From contig DASPWT010000112.1 in the NCBI GenBank assembly GCA_035637655.1, forward strand, positions 1-64,000: a DNA stretch of 64,000 bases. The letters run 5' to 3'. Below the pieces are notes generated by a model. The model saw only the letters and a program-made list of their open reading frames with translations. It made no database searches and was not told where the DNA came from. Of the stretch, positions 31,568-40,156 are shown one piece after another. The stretch's first letter is position 1. Each line of letters begins with the position of its first letter. The position numbers and the translations under genes were made by a program. This DNA is from VBDM01 sp035637655 (GTDB lineage Bacteria > Pseudomonadota > Gammaproteobacteria > Burkholderiales > SG8-39).

Positions 31568-32523
31568 TCTGGTCGCGCATCATCGGCACCGGGAGCTATT
31601 TGCCGCCGAAGCTCGTCACCAACGACGATCTGGCCAAACAAATGGACACCACCGACGAATGGATCCGGACGCGCACCGGCATTCGCCAGCGTCACATCGC
31701 CGAACCCTCGCAGGCCGCCAGCGACCTCGGTGTCGAGGCCAGCCGCGCGGCGCTTGCCGCGGCGCGCATCGGCGCGCAGGAAATCGATCTCATCATTGTG
31801 GCCACGGCGACGCCCGACTACATTTTTCCGAGCACGGCTTGCATCATGCAGGCGAAGCTGGGCATAAAGGGCTGCGCCGCGTTCGATATTCAGGCCGTCT
31901 GCAGCGGTTTCGTATATGCGCTGGCGATCGCCGACAAATTGATCCGATCGGGCCAGCATCGCTGCGCTCTCATCGTCGGCACCGAAGTGTATTCGCGCAT
32001 CCTCGACTGGAAAGATCGCGGCACTGCGGTCCTGTTCGGCGACGGCGCCGGCGCAGTGGTCCTCCGGGCGGACGCCAAGCCCGGCATCATGGCTAGCGTG
32101 CTGCACGCCGACGGGTCGTACGTCGACATTCTTTCGGTGCCCGGCAACGTTTGCGACGGCAAGATCGTCGGGTCGCCGTTTCTGCAGATGGACGGGCAAG
32201 CGGTTTTCAAGTTTGCGGTCAAGGTGCTGGACGAGGTCGCGCGCGAGACCTTGGCCTTGTGCGGTCTCACCCCCGTGGACATCGACTGGCTCATTCCGCA
32301 CCAGGCCAACGTGCGCATCCTCGAGGCGACCGCGAGGAAGCTCGGCGTCGATCTGTCGAAGCTCGTCGTCACCGTGGACCTTCACGGCAATACGTCGGCC
32401 GCTTCGGTGCCTCTCGCGCTGGATGTGGCGATCCGAGACGGGCGCATCAAGCCGGGCCACAAGGTCATGCTCCAGGGGGTGGGCGGCGGCTTCACCTGGG
32501 GCGCGTTACTGGTGGAGATGTAG
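31564..32523 (+). CDS. fabH: 3-oxoacyl-ACP synthase III
   Basis: 319 residues from GTG 31564. It condenses acetyl-CoA with malonyl-ACP to start fatty acid synthesis. The catalytic triad is Cys113 (AVCSGFVYAL), His246 (IPHQANVRI) and Asn276 (HGNTSAAS). The RTGIRQRH segment binds CoA. Part of the plsX-fabH-fabD-fabG operon, with 5 nt to the likely fabD start. Confidence 0.96.
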   Translation: MIWSRIIGTGSYLPPKLVTNDDLAKQMDTTDEWIRTRTGIRQRHIAEPSQAASDLGVEASRAALAAARIGAQEIDLIIVATATPDYIFPSTACIMQAKLGIKGCAAFDIQAVCSGFVYALAIADKLIRSGQHRCALIVGTEVYSRILDWKDRGTAVLFGDGAGAVVLRADAKPGIMASVLHADGSYVDILSVPGNVCDGKIVGSPFLQMDGQAVFKFAVKVLDEVARETLALCGLTPVDIDWLIPHQANVRILEATARKLGVDLSKLVVTVDLHGNTSAASVPLALDVAIRDGRIKPGHKVMLQGVGGGFTWGALLVEM

Positions 32524-32528
32524 TCGAG

Positions 32529-33464
32529 GTGAAGTTCGCGATGGTTTTTCCAGGCCAAGGGTCGCAGTCGGTGGGGATGCTCGCCGGCTACGGCGACATG
32601 CCCGCGATCCGTGAGACGCTTGCCGAAGCATCCGATGTCCTGAAGCAGGACCTCGCCAAGTTGATCGCCGAAGGCCCTGCGGAGGAACTCAACAGCACCG
32701 TCAATACCCAGCCGGTCATGGTGACGGCGGGCATCTGTGCCTGGCGCGCGTGGCGGGAGTCGGGCGGCGCCGAGCCCTCGCTGCTTGCCGGTCACAGCCT
32801 CGGCGAGTACACCGCGCTCGTTGCGGCCGGCGCGATTTCCTTCGCCGACTGCCTCCCCCTGGTGCGCCTGCGCGGCCGGGCGATGCAGGACGCGGTGCCG
32901 CACGGCAGCGGCGCGATGGCGGCCATCCTGGGCCTGGATGACGAAGCGGTAAAGGCGGCGTGTGCCGAAGCCGCACAGGGCGATGTCTGCGAGGCGGTAA
33001 ACTTCAATGCGCCGGGACAAGTGGTCATCGCCGGACACGCTGGCGCTGTGCAGCGGGCGATCGAGGCCGCAAAGGCGCGAGGCGCGAAGCGGGCGGTCGC
33101 CCTGCCGGTGAGCGCTCCATTCCACTCCTCGTTGATGGCTCCGGCTGCGGCAAGGCTGAGAGAAGCGCTCGAGAGAATCGCAGTGAATTCTCCGCGAATC
33201 CCGGTCATCCATAATGTCGATGCGAGGAGCCGCGCCGACGCCGCAGGGGTCAAGAAGGCGCTGGTGACTCAGGCTGACCATCCGGTGCGCTGGGCTGAGT
33301 GCGTGAGGGAGATGGCGGCACGAGGCGTGACGCAGATTTTCGAATGCGGCCCGGGTAAGGTGCTCGCGCCGCTTGTCAGGCGCACTGCCGGGGAATTGCA
33401 GGGCATTGCGCTCGCCGACCGTGCGGGGCTCGAGCAGGGCGCGCAATTGTCGAAAGCTGCATGA
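32529..33464 (+). CDS. fabD: Malonyl-CoA:ACP transacylase
   Basis: 311 residues from GTG 32529 (VKFAMVFPGQGSQSVGML); ATG 32541 would remove the usual first residues. It loads malonyl groups on ACP. The nucleophile is Ser90 in GHSLGEYTAL, with the His in APFHSSLM and the QPVMVTAG motif. The upstream open frame inside fabH is shadow. The stop overlaps fabG by 4 nt. Confidence 0.95.
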   Translation: MKFAMVFPGQGSQSVGMLAGYGDMPAIRETLAEASDVLKQDLAKLIAEGPAEELNSTVNTQPVMVTAGICAWRAWRESGGAEPSLLAGHSLGEYTALVAAGAISFADCLPLVRLRGRAMQDAVPHGSGAMAAILGLDDEAVKAACAEAAQGDVCEAVNFNAPGQVVIAGHAGAVQRAIEAAKARGAKRAVALPVSAPFHSSLMAPAAARLREALERIAVNSPRIPVIHNVDARSRADAAGVKKALVTQADHPVRWAECVREMAARGVTQIFECGPGKVLAPLVRRTAGELQGIALADRAGLEQGAQLSKAA

Positions 33465-34207
33465 TGGATCTCGAGGGTCAAGTTGCGCTGGTGACGGGCG
33501 CATCGCGCGGAATCGGCAGGTCGATCGCTCTCGCGCTCGGCGGCCGGGGCGCGACCGTTGTCGGCACCGCTACCACCGAGGCCGGCTCTCAATCCATCGC
33601 GGCGTACCTCTCCCAGGCGCGGATCCAAGGAAAGGGAGCGCAGCTCGACGTCCGCATCGCGACGAACATCGAGCTTCTGGTGGCCGAGATCGAGCGGGCC
33701 CACGGAGCAGTGTCGATTCTCGTGAACAATGCCGGCATCGCCCAGGACAACCTCGCCATGCGCATGAAGGAAGCCGAGTGGGATGCGGTGATCGACACCA
33801 ACCTCAAATCCGTGTTCCGGCTCTCCAAGGCGGTATTGCGCGGCATGATGAAAGCGCGTTCGGGCCGGATCATCAACATCACTTCCGTGGTCGGCTCGAG
33901 CGGAAACGCGGGCCAAATCAACTATGCGGCGGCGAAGGCCGGTATCGCGGGCTTGACGCGGTCCCTCGCATGGGAGATCGGCAGCCGCGGCATCACCGCC
34001 AATTGCGTCGCGCCCGGCTTCATCGACACGGACATGACCCGAGCGCTCACGGACGCGCAACGCGAGGCGCTGCTCCGGCATATTCCCTTGGGGCGCCTCG
34101 GAAATCCGGAAGACGTGGCCGCCGTGGTGGCGTTTCTCGCTTCACCGCGGGCCGCTTATATCACCGGCACGACCCTTCACGTCAACGGCGGCATGTACAT
34201 GAGCTGA
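33461..34207 (+). CDS. fabG: 3-oxoacyl-ACP reductase
   Basis: 248 residues from ATG 33461. NADPH-dependent SDR that reduces 3-oxoacyl-ACP. Glycine motif TGASRGIG, NNAG (about 89-92) and the catalytic Ser142, Tyr155 and Lys159 (NITSVVGSSGNAGQINYAAAKAG) are present, together with the C-terminal GGMYMS typical of FabG. Operon position between fabD and acpP confirms the assignment. Confidence 0.95.
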   Translation: MMDLEGQVALVTGASRGIGRSIALALGGRGATVVGTATTEAGSQSIAAYLSQARIQGKGAQLDVRIATNIELLVAEIERAHGAVSILVNNAGIAQDNLAMRMKEAEWDAVIDTNLKSVFRLSKAVLRGMMKARSGRIINITSVVGSSGNAGQINYAAAKAGIAGLTRSLAWEIGSRGITANCVAPGFIDTDMTRALTDAQREALLRHIPLGRLGNPEDVAAVVAFLASPRAAYITGTTLHVNGGMYMS

Positions 34208-34226
34208 GAGGCGTGACCAGATTGGC

Positions 34227-34257
34227 TTGCCGGGAGGAAAGGCGATTCTGCTACAAT
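34227..34257 (+). promoter_or_regulatory. Predicted extended -10 promoter of acpP
   Basis: TGCTACAAT (34249-34257) is an extended -10 element; TTGCCG at 34227-34232 is a possible -35 with a long 19-nt spacer. It gives acpP its own transcript in addition to read-through from fabG. Confidence 0.45.
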
Positions 34258-34306
34258 TCGCACCTCCGAATTCGATTGCAGCAAAACAAAGGGGAAGGAG
34301 CCCGCA

Positions 34307-34549
34307 ATGGAAAACGTTGAACAGCGCGTCAAGAAAATCGTCGCGGAGCAGCTCGGCGTAAACGAGGCGGAGATCAAGAACGAATCCTCGTTTGTCGACG
34401 ACCTCGGCGCGGACTCGCTCGACACCGTCGAACTCGTGATGGCTCTCGAAGAAGAATTCGAGACGGAGATTCCGGATGAGGAGGCTGAAAAGATCACTAC
34501 CGTCCGGCAGGCCATCGACTACGTGAACGCCCACGCCAAGAAACCCTGA
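34307..34549 (+). CDS. acpP: Acyl carrier protein (housekeeping)
   Basis: 80 residues with a strong GGGGAAGGAG ribosome site. The phosphopantetheine Ser37 is in the canonical GADSLDTVELVMALEEEF, and helix II carries the full acidic face. It is the carrier for the Fab enzymes around it. It contrasts with the divergent ACP at 5940, which lacks several of these acidic residues. Confidence 0.98.
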   Translation: MENVEQRVKKIVAEQLGVNEAEIKNESSFVDDLGADSLDTVELVMALEEEFETEIPDEEAEKITTVRQAIDYVNAHAKKP

Positions 34550-34573
34550 TTTCTCCCCACGGCCGGAGTCGAT

Positions 34574-35812
34574 TTGAGCCGCCGTCGTGTCGTTGTCACC
34601 GGATTAGGAATTGTCTGCCCGATCGGCAACACGGTTGCCGAAGCCTGGTCAAGCGTGCTTGCCGCCAAGTCCGGCATCGGCCGCATCACGCATTTTGATC
34701 CGGGTCTGCTCTCCAGCCAGATCGCAGGCGAGGTAAGGAACTTCGACGTCGCCGCGTATCTGTCGCCGAAAGAGGCGCGCCGCATGGACCGTTTCATCCA
34801 TCTCGGCATCGCGGCCGGGGTTCAGGCGCTGAAAGACTCCGGCCTCGAGGTCACCGAGGCCAATGCCGCCCGCATCGGCGTCAATATCGGCTCGGGCATC
34901 GGCGGACTGCCGATGATCGAACAGACGCATAACGACGTGCTGAAGGGTGGCCCGCGCAAGATTTCGCCGTTCTTCATTCCCAGCACGATCATCAACATGA
35001 TCTCGGGAAATCTGTCGATCATGCATGGACTCAAGGGGCCGAATTTGGCGATGGTAACGGCTTGCACGACCTCCGCGCACTGCATCGGTGAATCCGGGCG
35101 TCTTATCGAATACGGCGACTGCGATGCGATGGTCGCCGGCGGCGCGGAGGCGACCATCACGCTGCTCACGGTGGGCGGCTTCGCTGCAGCGCGCGCGCTG
35201 TCGACGCGCAACGACGATCCCGCCACGGCGAGCCGTCCCTGGGACAAGGATCGCGACGGATTCGTTCTGGGAGAGGGAGCGGGAGTGGTGGTGCTCGAGG
35301 AATTCGATCACGCGAAGCGGCGCGGCGCGAAGGTTTACGCCGAGCTCGCCGGTTACGGGATGAGCGGTGACGCCTACCACATGACCGCGCCCCAGGAGAG
35401 CGGCGAGGGGGCGGCCCGCTGCATGGAGAACGCCTTGCGCAACGCCGGACTCAATCGCGAGGACATCGACTACATCAACGCCCACGGAACCTCGACACCT
35501 CTGGGCGACCTCGCCGAGACCGTAGCGGTCAAACGCTGCTTCGGCGATCAAGCAAGGAAGCTCGCCGTCAGCTCGACCAAATCCATGACCGGGCACTTGC
35601 TCGGCGCGGCCGGAGGAGTGGAGGCGATTTTCTCGGTGCTCGCGATTCGCGATCAGATCGCGCCTCCGACCGCGAACTTGTTCAACCAGGACCCGGCTTG
35701 CGATCTCGATTATGTGCCCAATGCGGCGCGGCGCATGCGGCTGCGCTCCGCCCTGTCGAACTCTTTTGGGTTCGGAGGCACCAACGGGACACTGATTTTC
35801 AAACGCGTTTGA
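34574..35812 (+). CDS. fabF: 3-oxoacyl-ACP synthase II
   Basis: 412 residues from TTG 34574 (LSRRRVVVTGLGIVCPIGN), the usual FabF start after acpP. The active site has Cys164 (VTACTTSAHC), a His in NAHGTSTPLGD and a His in MTGHLLGAAGG. It elongates acyl-ACP chains. The gene order acpP-fabF is the standard one. The ketoacyl synthase at 6200 is a separate, FabB-like enzyme. Confidence 0.96.
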   Translation: MSRRRVVVTGLGIVCPIGNTVAEAWSSVLAAKSGIGRITHFDPGLLSSQIAGEVRNFDVAAYLSPKEARRMDRFIHLGIAAGVQALKDSGLEVTEANAARIGVNIGSGIGGLPMIEQTHNDVLKGGPRKISPFFIPSTIINMISGNLSIMHGLKGPNLAMVTACTTSAHCIGESGRLIEYGDCDAMVAGGAEATITLLTVGGFAAARALSTRNDDPATASRPWDKDRDGFVLGEGAGVVVLEEFDHAKRRGAKVYAELAGYGMSGDAYHMTAPQESGEGAARCMENALRNAGLNREDIDYINAHGTSTPLGDLAETVAVKRCFGDQARKLAVSSTKSMTGHLLGAAGGVEAIFSVLAIRDQIAPPTANLFNQDPACDLDYVPNAARRMRLRSALSNSFGFGGTNGTLIFKRV

Positions 35813-35840
35813 TCCCGAAAAGAGGTGAAGACGAGCGCTC

Positions 35841-36305
35841 ATGTCGGCTGCGTCCACGCTGCAGTTCGATCTCAAGCCCTCGCTCAAGCTTGCAGGCTTG
35901 CTTCTCGTTGCCCATGTTCTCGCGCTCGCGGCTAGCTGGGTGAGCTTGACCGGTTGGCCGCAGGTTCTGGTCGGTTTCGGCGTCCTGCTCTCGGGCACCG
36001 GCTGCCTTGCCGAGGTCCTGCACCGGTCCCCCCGGGCGGCGGTATCGCTCGAGTTGCGAGAGGACGGGCGCGCTTCCTGGCGGGACCGTGACGGCGGGTG
36101 GCATGAAGGCAGGCTTGGCAGCGACCATTTCGTTTCGGCAGCATTCGTAGTCCTGGGGCTCGATCAGACGGGGCGCGGCCGCAAATGGCTGGTGCTCATG
36201 GGCGATTCGGCCTTGCCCGAGGACTTTCGGCGCCTTCGGGTCTGGCTGCGCTGGCGCCGCGAGCTTGGATCCGGAGGGAGCCAGACGCGGACTGGCACGG
36301 AATAA
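35841..36305 (+). CDS. YgfX-like membrane protein
   Basis: 154 residues. Two close N-terminal membrane helices (about 16-32 and 38-58) are followed by a cytosolic part (LELREDGRASWRDRDG..., VLMGDSALPEDFRRLRVWLRW) that matches the layout of the YgfX/CptA family. In E. coli this protein is reported in relation to SdhE (CptB), but no sdhE is here. The gene lies between fabF and rpoE, as in several betaproteobacteria. The assignment is by layout and a few conserved residues only. Confidence 0.6.
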   Translation: MSAASTLQFDLKPSLKLAGLLLVAHVLALAASWVSLTGWPQVLVGFGVLLSGTGCLAEVLHRSPRAAVSLELREDGRASWRDRDGGWHEGRLGSDHFVSAAFVVLGLDQTGRGRKWLVLMGDSALPEDFRRLRVWLRWRRELGSGGSQTRTGTE

Positions 36306-36319
36306 CTCCGTAAGCGGCT

Positions 36320-36346
36320 GAACTATTCTTCAAGGGACGAGTCTGT
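36320..36346 (+). promoter_or_regulatory. Candidate sigmaE autoregulatory promoter of rpoE
   Basis: GAACTA (36320-36325) and TCTGT (36342-36346) are 16 nt apart, close to the sigmaE pattern GAACTT-N16-TCTGA, about 104 nt before the rpoE ATG. A TATACT hexamer at 36381-36386 may be a separate -10 element without a clear -35. Confidence 0.4.
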
Positions 36347-36449
36347 AGCTGCAGGGCCCGGGGCTGCGTACACACTGCGGTATACTGGCCGCCGCCTGTG
36401 GACAACTTAGAACAGAAGCGCAACACCGCTTCGTCAGGGACGGCGGCGG

Positions 36450-37049
36450 ATGGATGAGCGGGATCTCGACCGGCAGCTGGTCGAGCGGGTTCAGCAAGGC
36501 GACAAGCACGCCTTCGAGCTGCTGGTGTCGAAATACCAGCGAAAGCTGGCGCGGTTGCTGTCCCGGTTCATCCGGGACTCGACAGAGGTCGAGGATGTCA
36601 CGCAGGAGACGTTCATCAAGGCTTACCGCGCGTTGCCCTCGTTCCGGGGCGACAGCGCGTTTTATACGTGGTTGTACCGCATCGGCATCAACACGGCGAA
36701 GAACTACCTGGTGGCGCTGGGGCGGCGCGTCCCGACCACGACCGAGTTCGATTCCGAGGACGCAGAAGGGTTCGAGGGCGGCGAGCAATTGCGCGACATC
36801 AACACGCCCGAGAGCATGCTGATGACCAGGGAGATCGCGAACACCGTCAACGACACCTTGAAGCAGCTGCCCGAAGAGCTGCGCAACGCCATCACGCTGC
36901 GCGAGATCGAAGGCTTGAGTTACGAGGACATTGCGGCCATCATGAATTGCCCGATCGGCACGGTTCGTTCGAGAATATTTCGCGCGCGCGAGGCAATCGC
37001 CGAAAAACTGCGACCCCTGCTCGACACGCGCAAGGACCAAAGGTGGTGA
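36450..37049 (+). CDS. rpoE: RNA polymerase sigma factor RpoE (AlgU)
   Basis: 199 residues. ECF sigma factor: region 2 (AFELLVSKYQRKLARLLSRF, DVTQETFIKAYRALPSFRGD, FYTWLYRIGINTAKNYL) and region 4 (LPEELRNAITLREIEGLSYEDIA, GTVRSRIFRAREAI). It directs the envelope stress response. Genes for its anti-sigma factor, RseB and a MucD protease follow directly, the usual sigmaE module. Confidence 0.96.
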   Translation: MDERDLDRQLVERVQQGDKHAFELLVSKYQRKLARLLSRFIRDSTEVEDVTQETFIKAYRALPSFRGDSAFYTWLYRIGINTAKNYLVALGRRVPTTTEFDSEDAEGFEGGEQLRDINTPESMLMTREIANTVNDTLKQLPEELRNAITLREIEGLSYEDIAAIMNCPIGTVRSRIFRAREAIAEKLRPLLDTRKDQRW

Positions 37050-37051
37050 TC

Positions 37052-37567
37052 ATGAAGGAAAAACTATCGGCGCTGATCGACGGCGAGTTTCAGGGCGACG
37101 GACTTCACGCGCATCTCGGACGTCTCCGAGCGGACCCGGAATTGCAAAGGGCGTGGGACACCTATCACCTGATCGGCGATGCGCTCAGGGGCCAGATCAG
37201 CCCGGCGATCGCCGATCGCGTAGCCGCTCGCCTGCGCGAGGAGCCCACAGTGCTCGCCCCGCGGCCGCAGCGTCCTTCCGGGCGCCTCGGCTGGTACGCC
37301 ATGTCCGCCGCCGCCAGCGTCGCCGCCGTGGTCTTCGTCGCGTGGACGGCTTCCCCTGGCTGGCGTGCCGAGCCGCAACTCGCCGGGAGTCCCGCCGCGG
37401 CCACGGTCGCGACCCCGGCCGCGGTCACTCTGGTCTCCAGCGTGCCGCCCGCCGAAGTCGAGAACTACCTGCTCGCCCATCAGCCTTATTCCCACACGAG
37501 TGCCATGCAAGGAATCGCACCCTACGGGCGCAGCGTGGCTGACGAGCGCGGGGCAGCAAGGAAATGA
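37052..37567 (+). CDS. rseA: Anti-sigma factor RseA (MucA)
   Basis: 171 residues from ATG 37052. The N-terminal cytosolic domain (MKEKLSALIDGEFQGD, AWDTYHLIGDALRG) binds sigmaE; one membrane helix follows at about 88-104 (WYAMSAAASVAAVVFVAW), then a periplasmic part ending in the segment EVENYLLAHQPYSHTSAMQG, which is the RseB-contact and cleavage part in relatives. In the family DegS/RseP proteolysis releases sigmaE. The stop overlaps rseB by 4 nt. Confidence 0.9.
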   Translation: MKEKLSALIDGEFQGDGLHAHLGRLRADPELQRAWDTYHLIGDALRGQISPAIADRVAARLREEPTVLAPRPQRPSGRLGWYAMSAAASVAAVVFVAWTASPGWRAEPQLAGSPAAATVATPAAVTLVSSVPPAEVENYLLAHQPYSHTSAMQGIAPYGRSVADERGAARK

Positions 37568-38550
37568 CGCCGCCCCTGGCGTTACGCGTGCGGCAGGCAG
37601 TAGGGATCCTGCCGTTCCTGCTTCCGGCAACCGCGGCGATAGCCCAGACCGACATCTCCGCGCTGCAATGGCTTCAGCGCATCTACGCCGCCACCGAAAA
37701 GCTCAGCTACTCGGGCACGTTCGTATACCAGCAGGGCCAGCAAGTCGAAACCTCCCGCATCACTCACGTCGTCGGGCCTTCGGGACCGCGCGAGCGGCTG
37801 GAAACCCTGGACGGAGTACCTCGCGAGATTATCCGTACCGGCGACGAAGTCGTGTGCTACCTGCCTGGGAGCCTGACGGTAAAGATCGACAAGCAGCCCG
37901 ACCGCCGGCCGTTTCCCGCGATCCTTTCAGAGCAACTCAAGGACGTGTCGGAGAACTACACCATCAGGAAAGGCGAGATCGAGCGCGTCGGGGGCTACAG
38001 TTGCCAGGTCCTCGCACTGGCGCCCAAAGACCGGATGCGATACGGTCACCGGCTTTGGGCGGATCTCAATACCGGCATGCTGCTCAAGGCGAAGACCTTC
38101 GATGAGAACAACGAGCTTCTGGAGCAGTTCGCATTCACGCAGCTCAAGATCGGCGGCCACATCGGTCGCGATCAGCTGAAGGCACGCTATTTCCGCGAAA
38201 GCCGGGCCTGGCGCGTCGAGGATTCGGGCGCTACCCGCGCCAATCTGGCAGAAGCCGGATGGGCGATCCGTTCCAGGCCTGCGGGCTTTCGCACCGTGGC
38301 CGAGCTGATTCGCACCATGGGGGGCACCGTAGGGGTCGGACATATCGTGCTGTCCGACGGGCTTGCCGCGATCTCGGTATTCATCGAACCCGCAACGAGC
38401 AAACAGCCGGCGCCGCAGCCGGGTCTGGTGCGGCAGGGGGCGATCAACGTGTACGTGCGCCCGGTAGGCAGCTACTGGGTTACGGTAGTCGGCGAAGCGC
38501 CTGCAGAGAGCGTAAAATACATCGCCAACGCGGTGGAATACCGCAAGTAA
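37564..38550 (+). CDS. rseB: Sigma-E regulatory protein RseB (MucB)
   Basis: 328 residues. Signal peptide (LPFLLPATAAIAQ), then the MucB/RseB lipoprotein-sensor fold: LQRIYAATEKLSYSGTFVYQQG, SRITHVVGPSG, ERLETLDG, and a C-terminal domain with VNVYVRPVG-like INVYVRPVGSYWVTVVGE. In the periplasm it shields RseA from DegS and senses mislocalised lipids. Context rpoE-rseA-rseB-mucD is complete. Confidence 0.93.
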   Translation: MTPPLALRVRQAVGILPFLLPATAAIAQTDISALQWLQRIYAATEKLSYSGTFVYQQGQQVETSRITHVVGPSGPRERLETLDGVPREIIRTGDEVVCYLPGSLTVKIDKQPDRRPFPAILSEQLKDVSENYTIRKGEIERVGGYSCQVLALAPKDRMRYGHRLWADLNTGMLLKAKTFDENNELLEQFAFTQLKIGGHIGRDQLKARYFRESRAWRVEDSGATRANLAEAGWAIRSRPAGFRTVAELIRTMGGTVGVGHIVLSDGLAAISVFIEPATSKQPAPQPGLVRQGAINVYVRPVGSYWVTVVGEAPAESVKYIANAVEYRK

Positions 38551-38639
38551 AACCCGGCGACTTCCATTGAATCAGTCCGACTCCTGGTAGGCGGGGTTGC
38601 GTCGCGGTTTTCTGCCTGCTCGATTCCAAGGACCCTCTG

Positions 38640-40064
38640 ATGGTGAGAGTACTGTTCGTTTGTCTGCTGCTCGGGCTGCCCTCTGCGCTGGTCGCGCAGG
38701 GACGCGAGCTGCCCGATTTCACCGAGCTCGCCGAAAGGCAGGGCCCCACCGTCGTCAATATCAGCACCACTCAGGTACGCGAACGCCGTACTTCGCCGCA
38801 GATTCCGAATCTCGAGGAAGACGATCCGCTCTACGATTTCTTCCGGCGCTTCGTCCCGCGCCCGCCGGGCCCCGGCGGACAAGGCCCGCGCGATTTCGAG
38901 AGCCGTTCGCTCGGTTCGGGCTTCATCATCAGTCCCGACGGCTACGTTCTCACCAACGCGCACGTAGTGGACTCCGCGGATGAGATCACCGTTCGCCTGA
39001 CCGACAAGCGCGAATTCAAGGCTCGCGTCATCGGCGCGGACAGACGCACCGATCTCGCGCTGATCAAGATCGACGCCACCGGGCTGCCCGCCGTACGGAT
39101 GGGCGATCCGAACCGGCTCAAAGTCGGCGAATGGGTCGTCGCGATCGGCTCGCCGTTCGGCTTTGACAGCACCGTCACCGCGGGCATTGTCAGCGCCAAA
39201 GGCCGCAGCCTGCCGCAGGAGAACTTCGTTCCCTTCATTCAGACCGACGTCGCGATCAACCCGGGGAATTCCGGCGGGCCGTTGTTCAACATGCGCGGCG
39301 AAGTCGTGGGAATCAATTCGCAAATCTACAGCCGCACCGGCGGTTTCATGGGACTGTCCTTCGCCATCCCCATCGACGTCGCCATGGAGGTGCAGAACCA
39401 GCTGCGCCAGTCTGGCCGTGTCAGCCGCGGACGAATCGGCGTCGTGATCCAGGAAGTTTCGAAGGAACTCGCCGAGTCGTTCGGTCTTGCCAGGCCAGCG
39501 GGTGCCCTCGTCAATGCAGTCGAGAAAGGCGGCCCCGCGGAAAAGGCCGGCGTGGAAACCGGCGACATCATTCTCAAGTTCGACGGCAAATCGGTAACGA
39601 ATTCGAGCGAGTTGCCGCGTATCGTCGGCAGCACCAGGCCCGGGAACAGAGCGAGCATGGAAGTGTGGCGCAGGGGCGTGACCCGGGAGATCAGCGTCAC
39701 TGTCGGCGAATTGCCCGAGGATCGCGTCGCAAGCCGCAGCGAGCGCCGGAGAAAGCCGCCGGAGCAGGCGGCCAATCGCCTCGGTTTCGCGGTCGTCGAT
39801 CTTACCGCGGAGCAAAAGCGCGACCTGAAGCTGGGAGGTGGCGTGATCGTCGAAGAGGTCCGGAACAATCGCCGCGCGGATGTGCGTGCGGGCGACGTGA
39901 TCACGGCGGTGACCAGCCGAGGTCAGACCACTGAAGTGAGATCCACCGAGCAGTTCAACAGGCTCCTCGGACAGCTCGAGCGCAACACCACGCTTACGCT
40001 CCACGTACGGCGCGGCGAGAGCAATCTGTTCGTAACCGTGAAGGGCGAAGGTGCGCCCGGCTAG
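38640..40064 (+). CDS. mucD: MucD/DegP-family periplasmic serine protease
   Basis: 474 residues. A signal peptide (VRVLFVCLLLGLPSALVAQG) precedes the trypsin-like domain with the triad His108 (LTNAHVV), Asp138 (RRTDLALIKI) and Ser211 (NPGNSGGPL). Two PDZ domains follow (about 265-350 and 385-465). It degrades misfolded periplasmic proteins and ends the sigmaE module. MucD is the name used for the copy placed after rseB. Confidence 0.93.
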   Translation: MVRVLFVCLLLGLPSALVAQGRELPDFTELAERQGPTVVNISTTQVRERRTSPQIPNLEEDDPLYDFFRRFVPRPPGPGGQGPRDFESRSLGSGFIISPDGYVLTNAHVVDSADEITVRLTDKREFKARVIGADRRTDLALIKIDATGLPAVRMGDPNRLKVGEWVVAIGSPFGFDSTVTAGIVSAKGRSLPQENFVPFIQTDVAINPGNSGGPLFNMRGEVVGINSQIYSRTGGFMGLSFAIPIDVAMEVQNQLRQSGRVSRGRIGVVIQEVSKELAESFGLARPAGALVNAVEKGGPAEKAGVETGDIILKFDGKSVTNSSELPRIVGSTRPGNRASMEVWRRGVTREISVTVGELPEDRVASRSERRRKPPEQAANRLGFAVVDLTAEQKRDLKLGGGVIVEEVRNNRRADVRAGDVITAVTSRGQTTEVRSTEQFNRLLGQLERNTTLTLHVRRGESNLFVTVKGEGAPG

Positions 40065-40093
40065 CGCATCCTGCATATCCCGCTTAAACGCGC

Positions 40094-40099
40094 TAAAAT
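40094..40099 (+). promoter_or_regulatory. Possible -10 element upstream of lepA
   Basis: TAAAAT in GCGCTAAAATTC, 63 nt before the lepA ATG. No good -35 is visible 17 nt upstream (CTGCAT). If used, the transcript would run straight into the terminator at 40123-40148. Confidence 0.3.
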
Positions 40100-40122
40100 T
40101 CAAAGTCTTGGAACCGAGAACG

Positions 40123-40148
40123 AAGGGTGCTGAACGGCACCCTTTTTT
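40123..40148 (+). terminator. Intrinsic terminator immediately before lepA
   Basis: AAGGGTGC (40123-40130) pairs perfectly with GCACCCTT (40137-40144) around a 6-nt loop, followed by a run of six T (40143-40148). The lepA ATG is only 8 nt further, so the T-run overlaps the place where its ribosome site should be. It may end the sigmaE-module mRNA and act as an attenuator for lepA. Confidence 0.8.
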
Positions 40149-40156
40149 GTAGGCCG

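Noticed and set aside
31351..32460. 369-residue minus-strand open frame opposite fabH
   Set aside because: Shadow of fabH, which has its complete catalytic triad on the plus strand.
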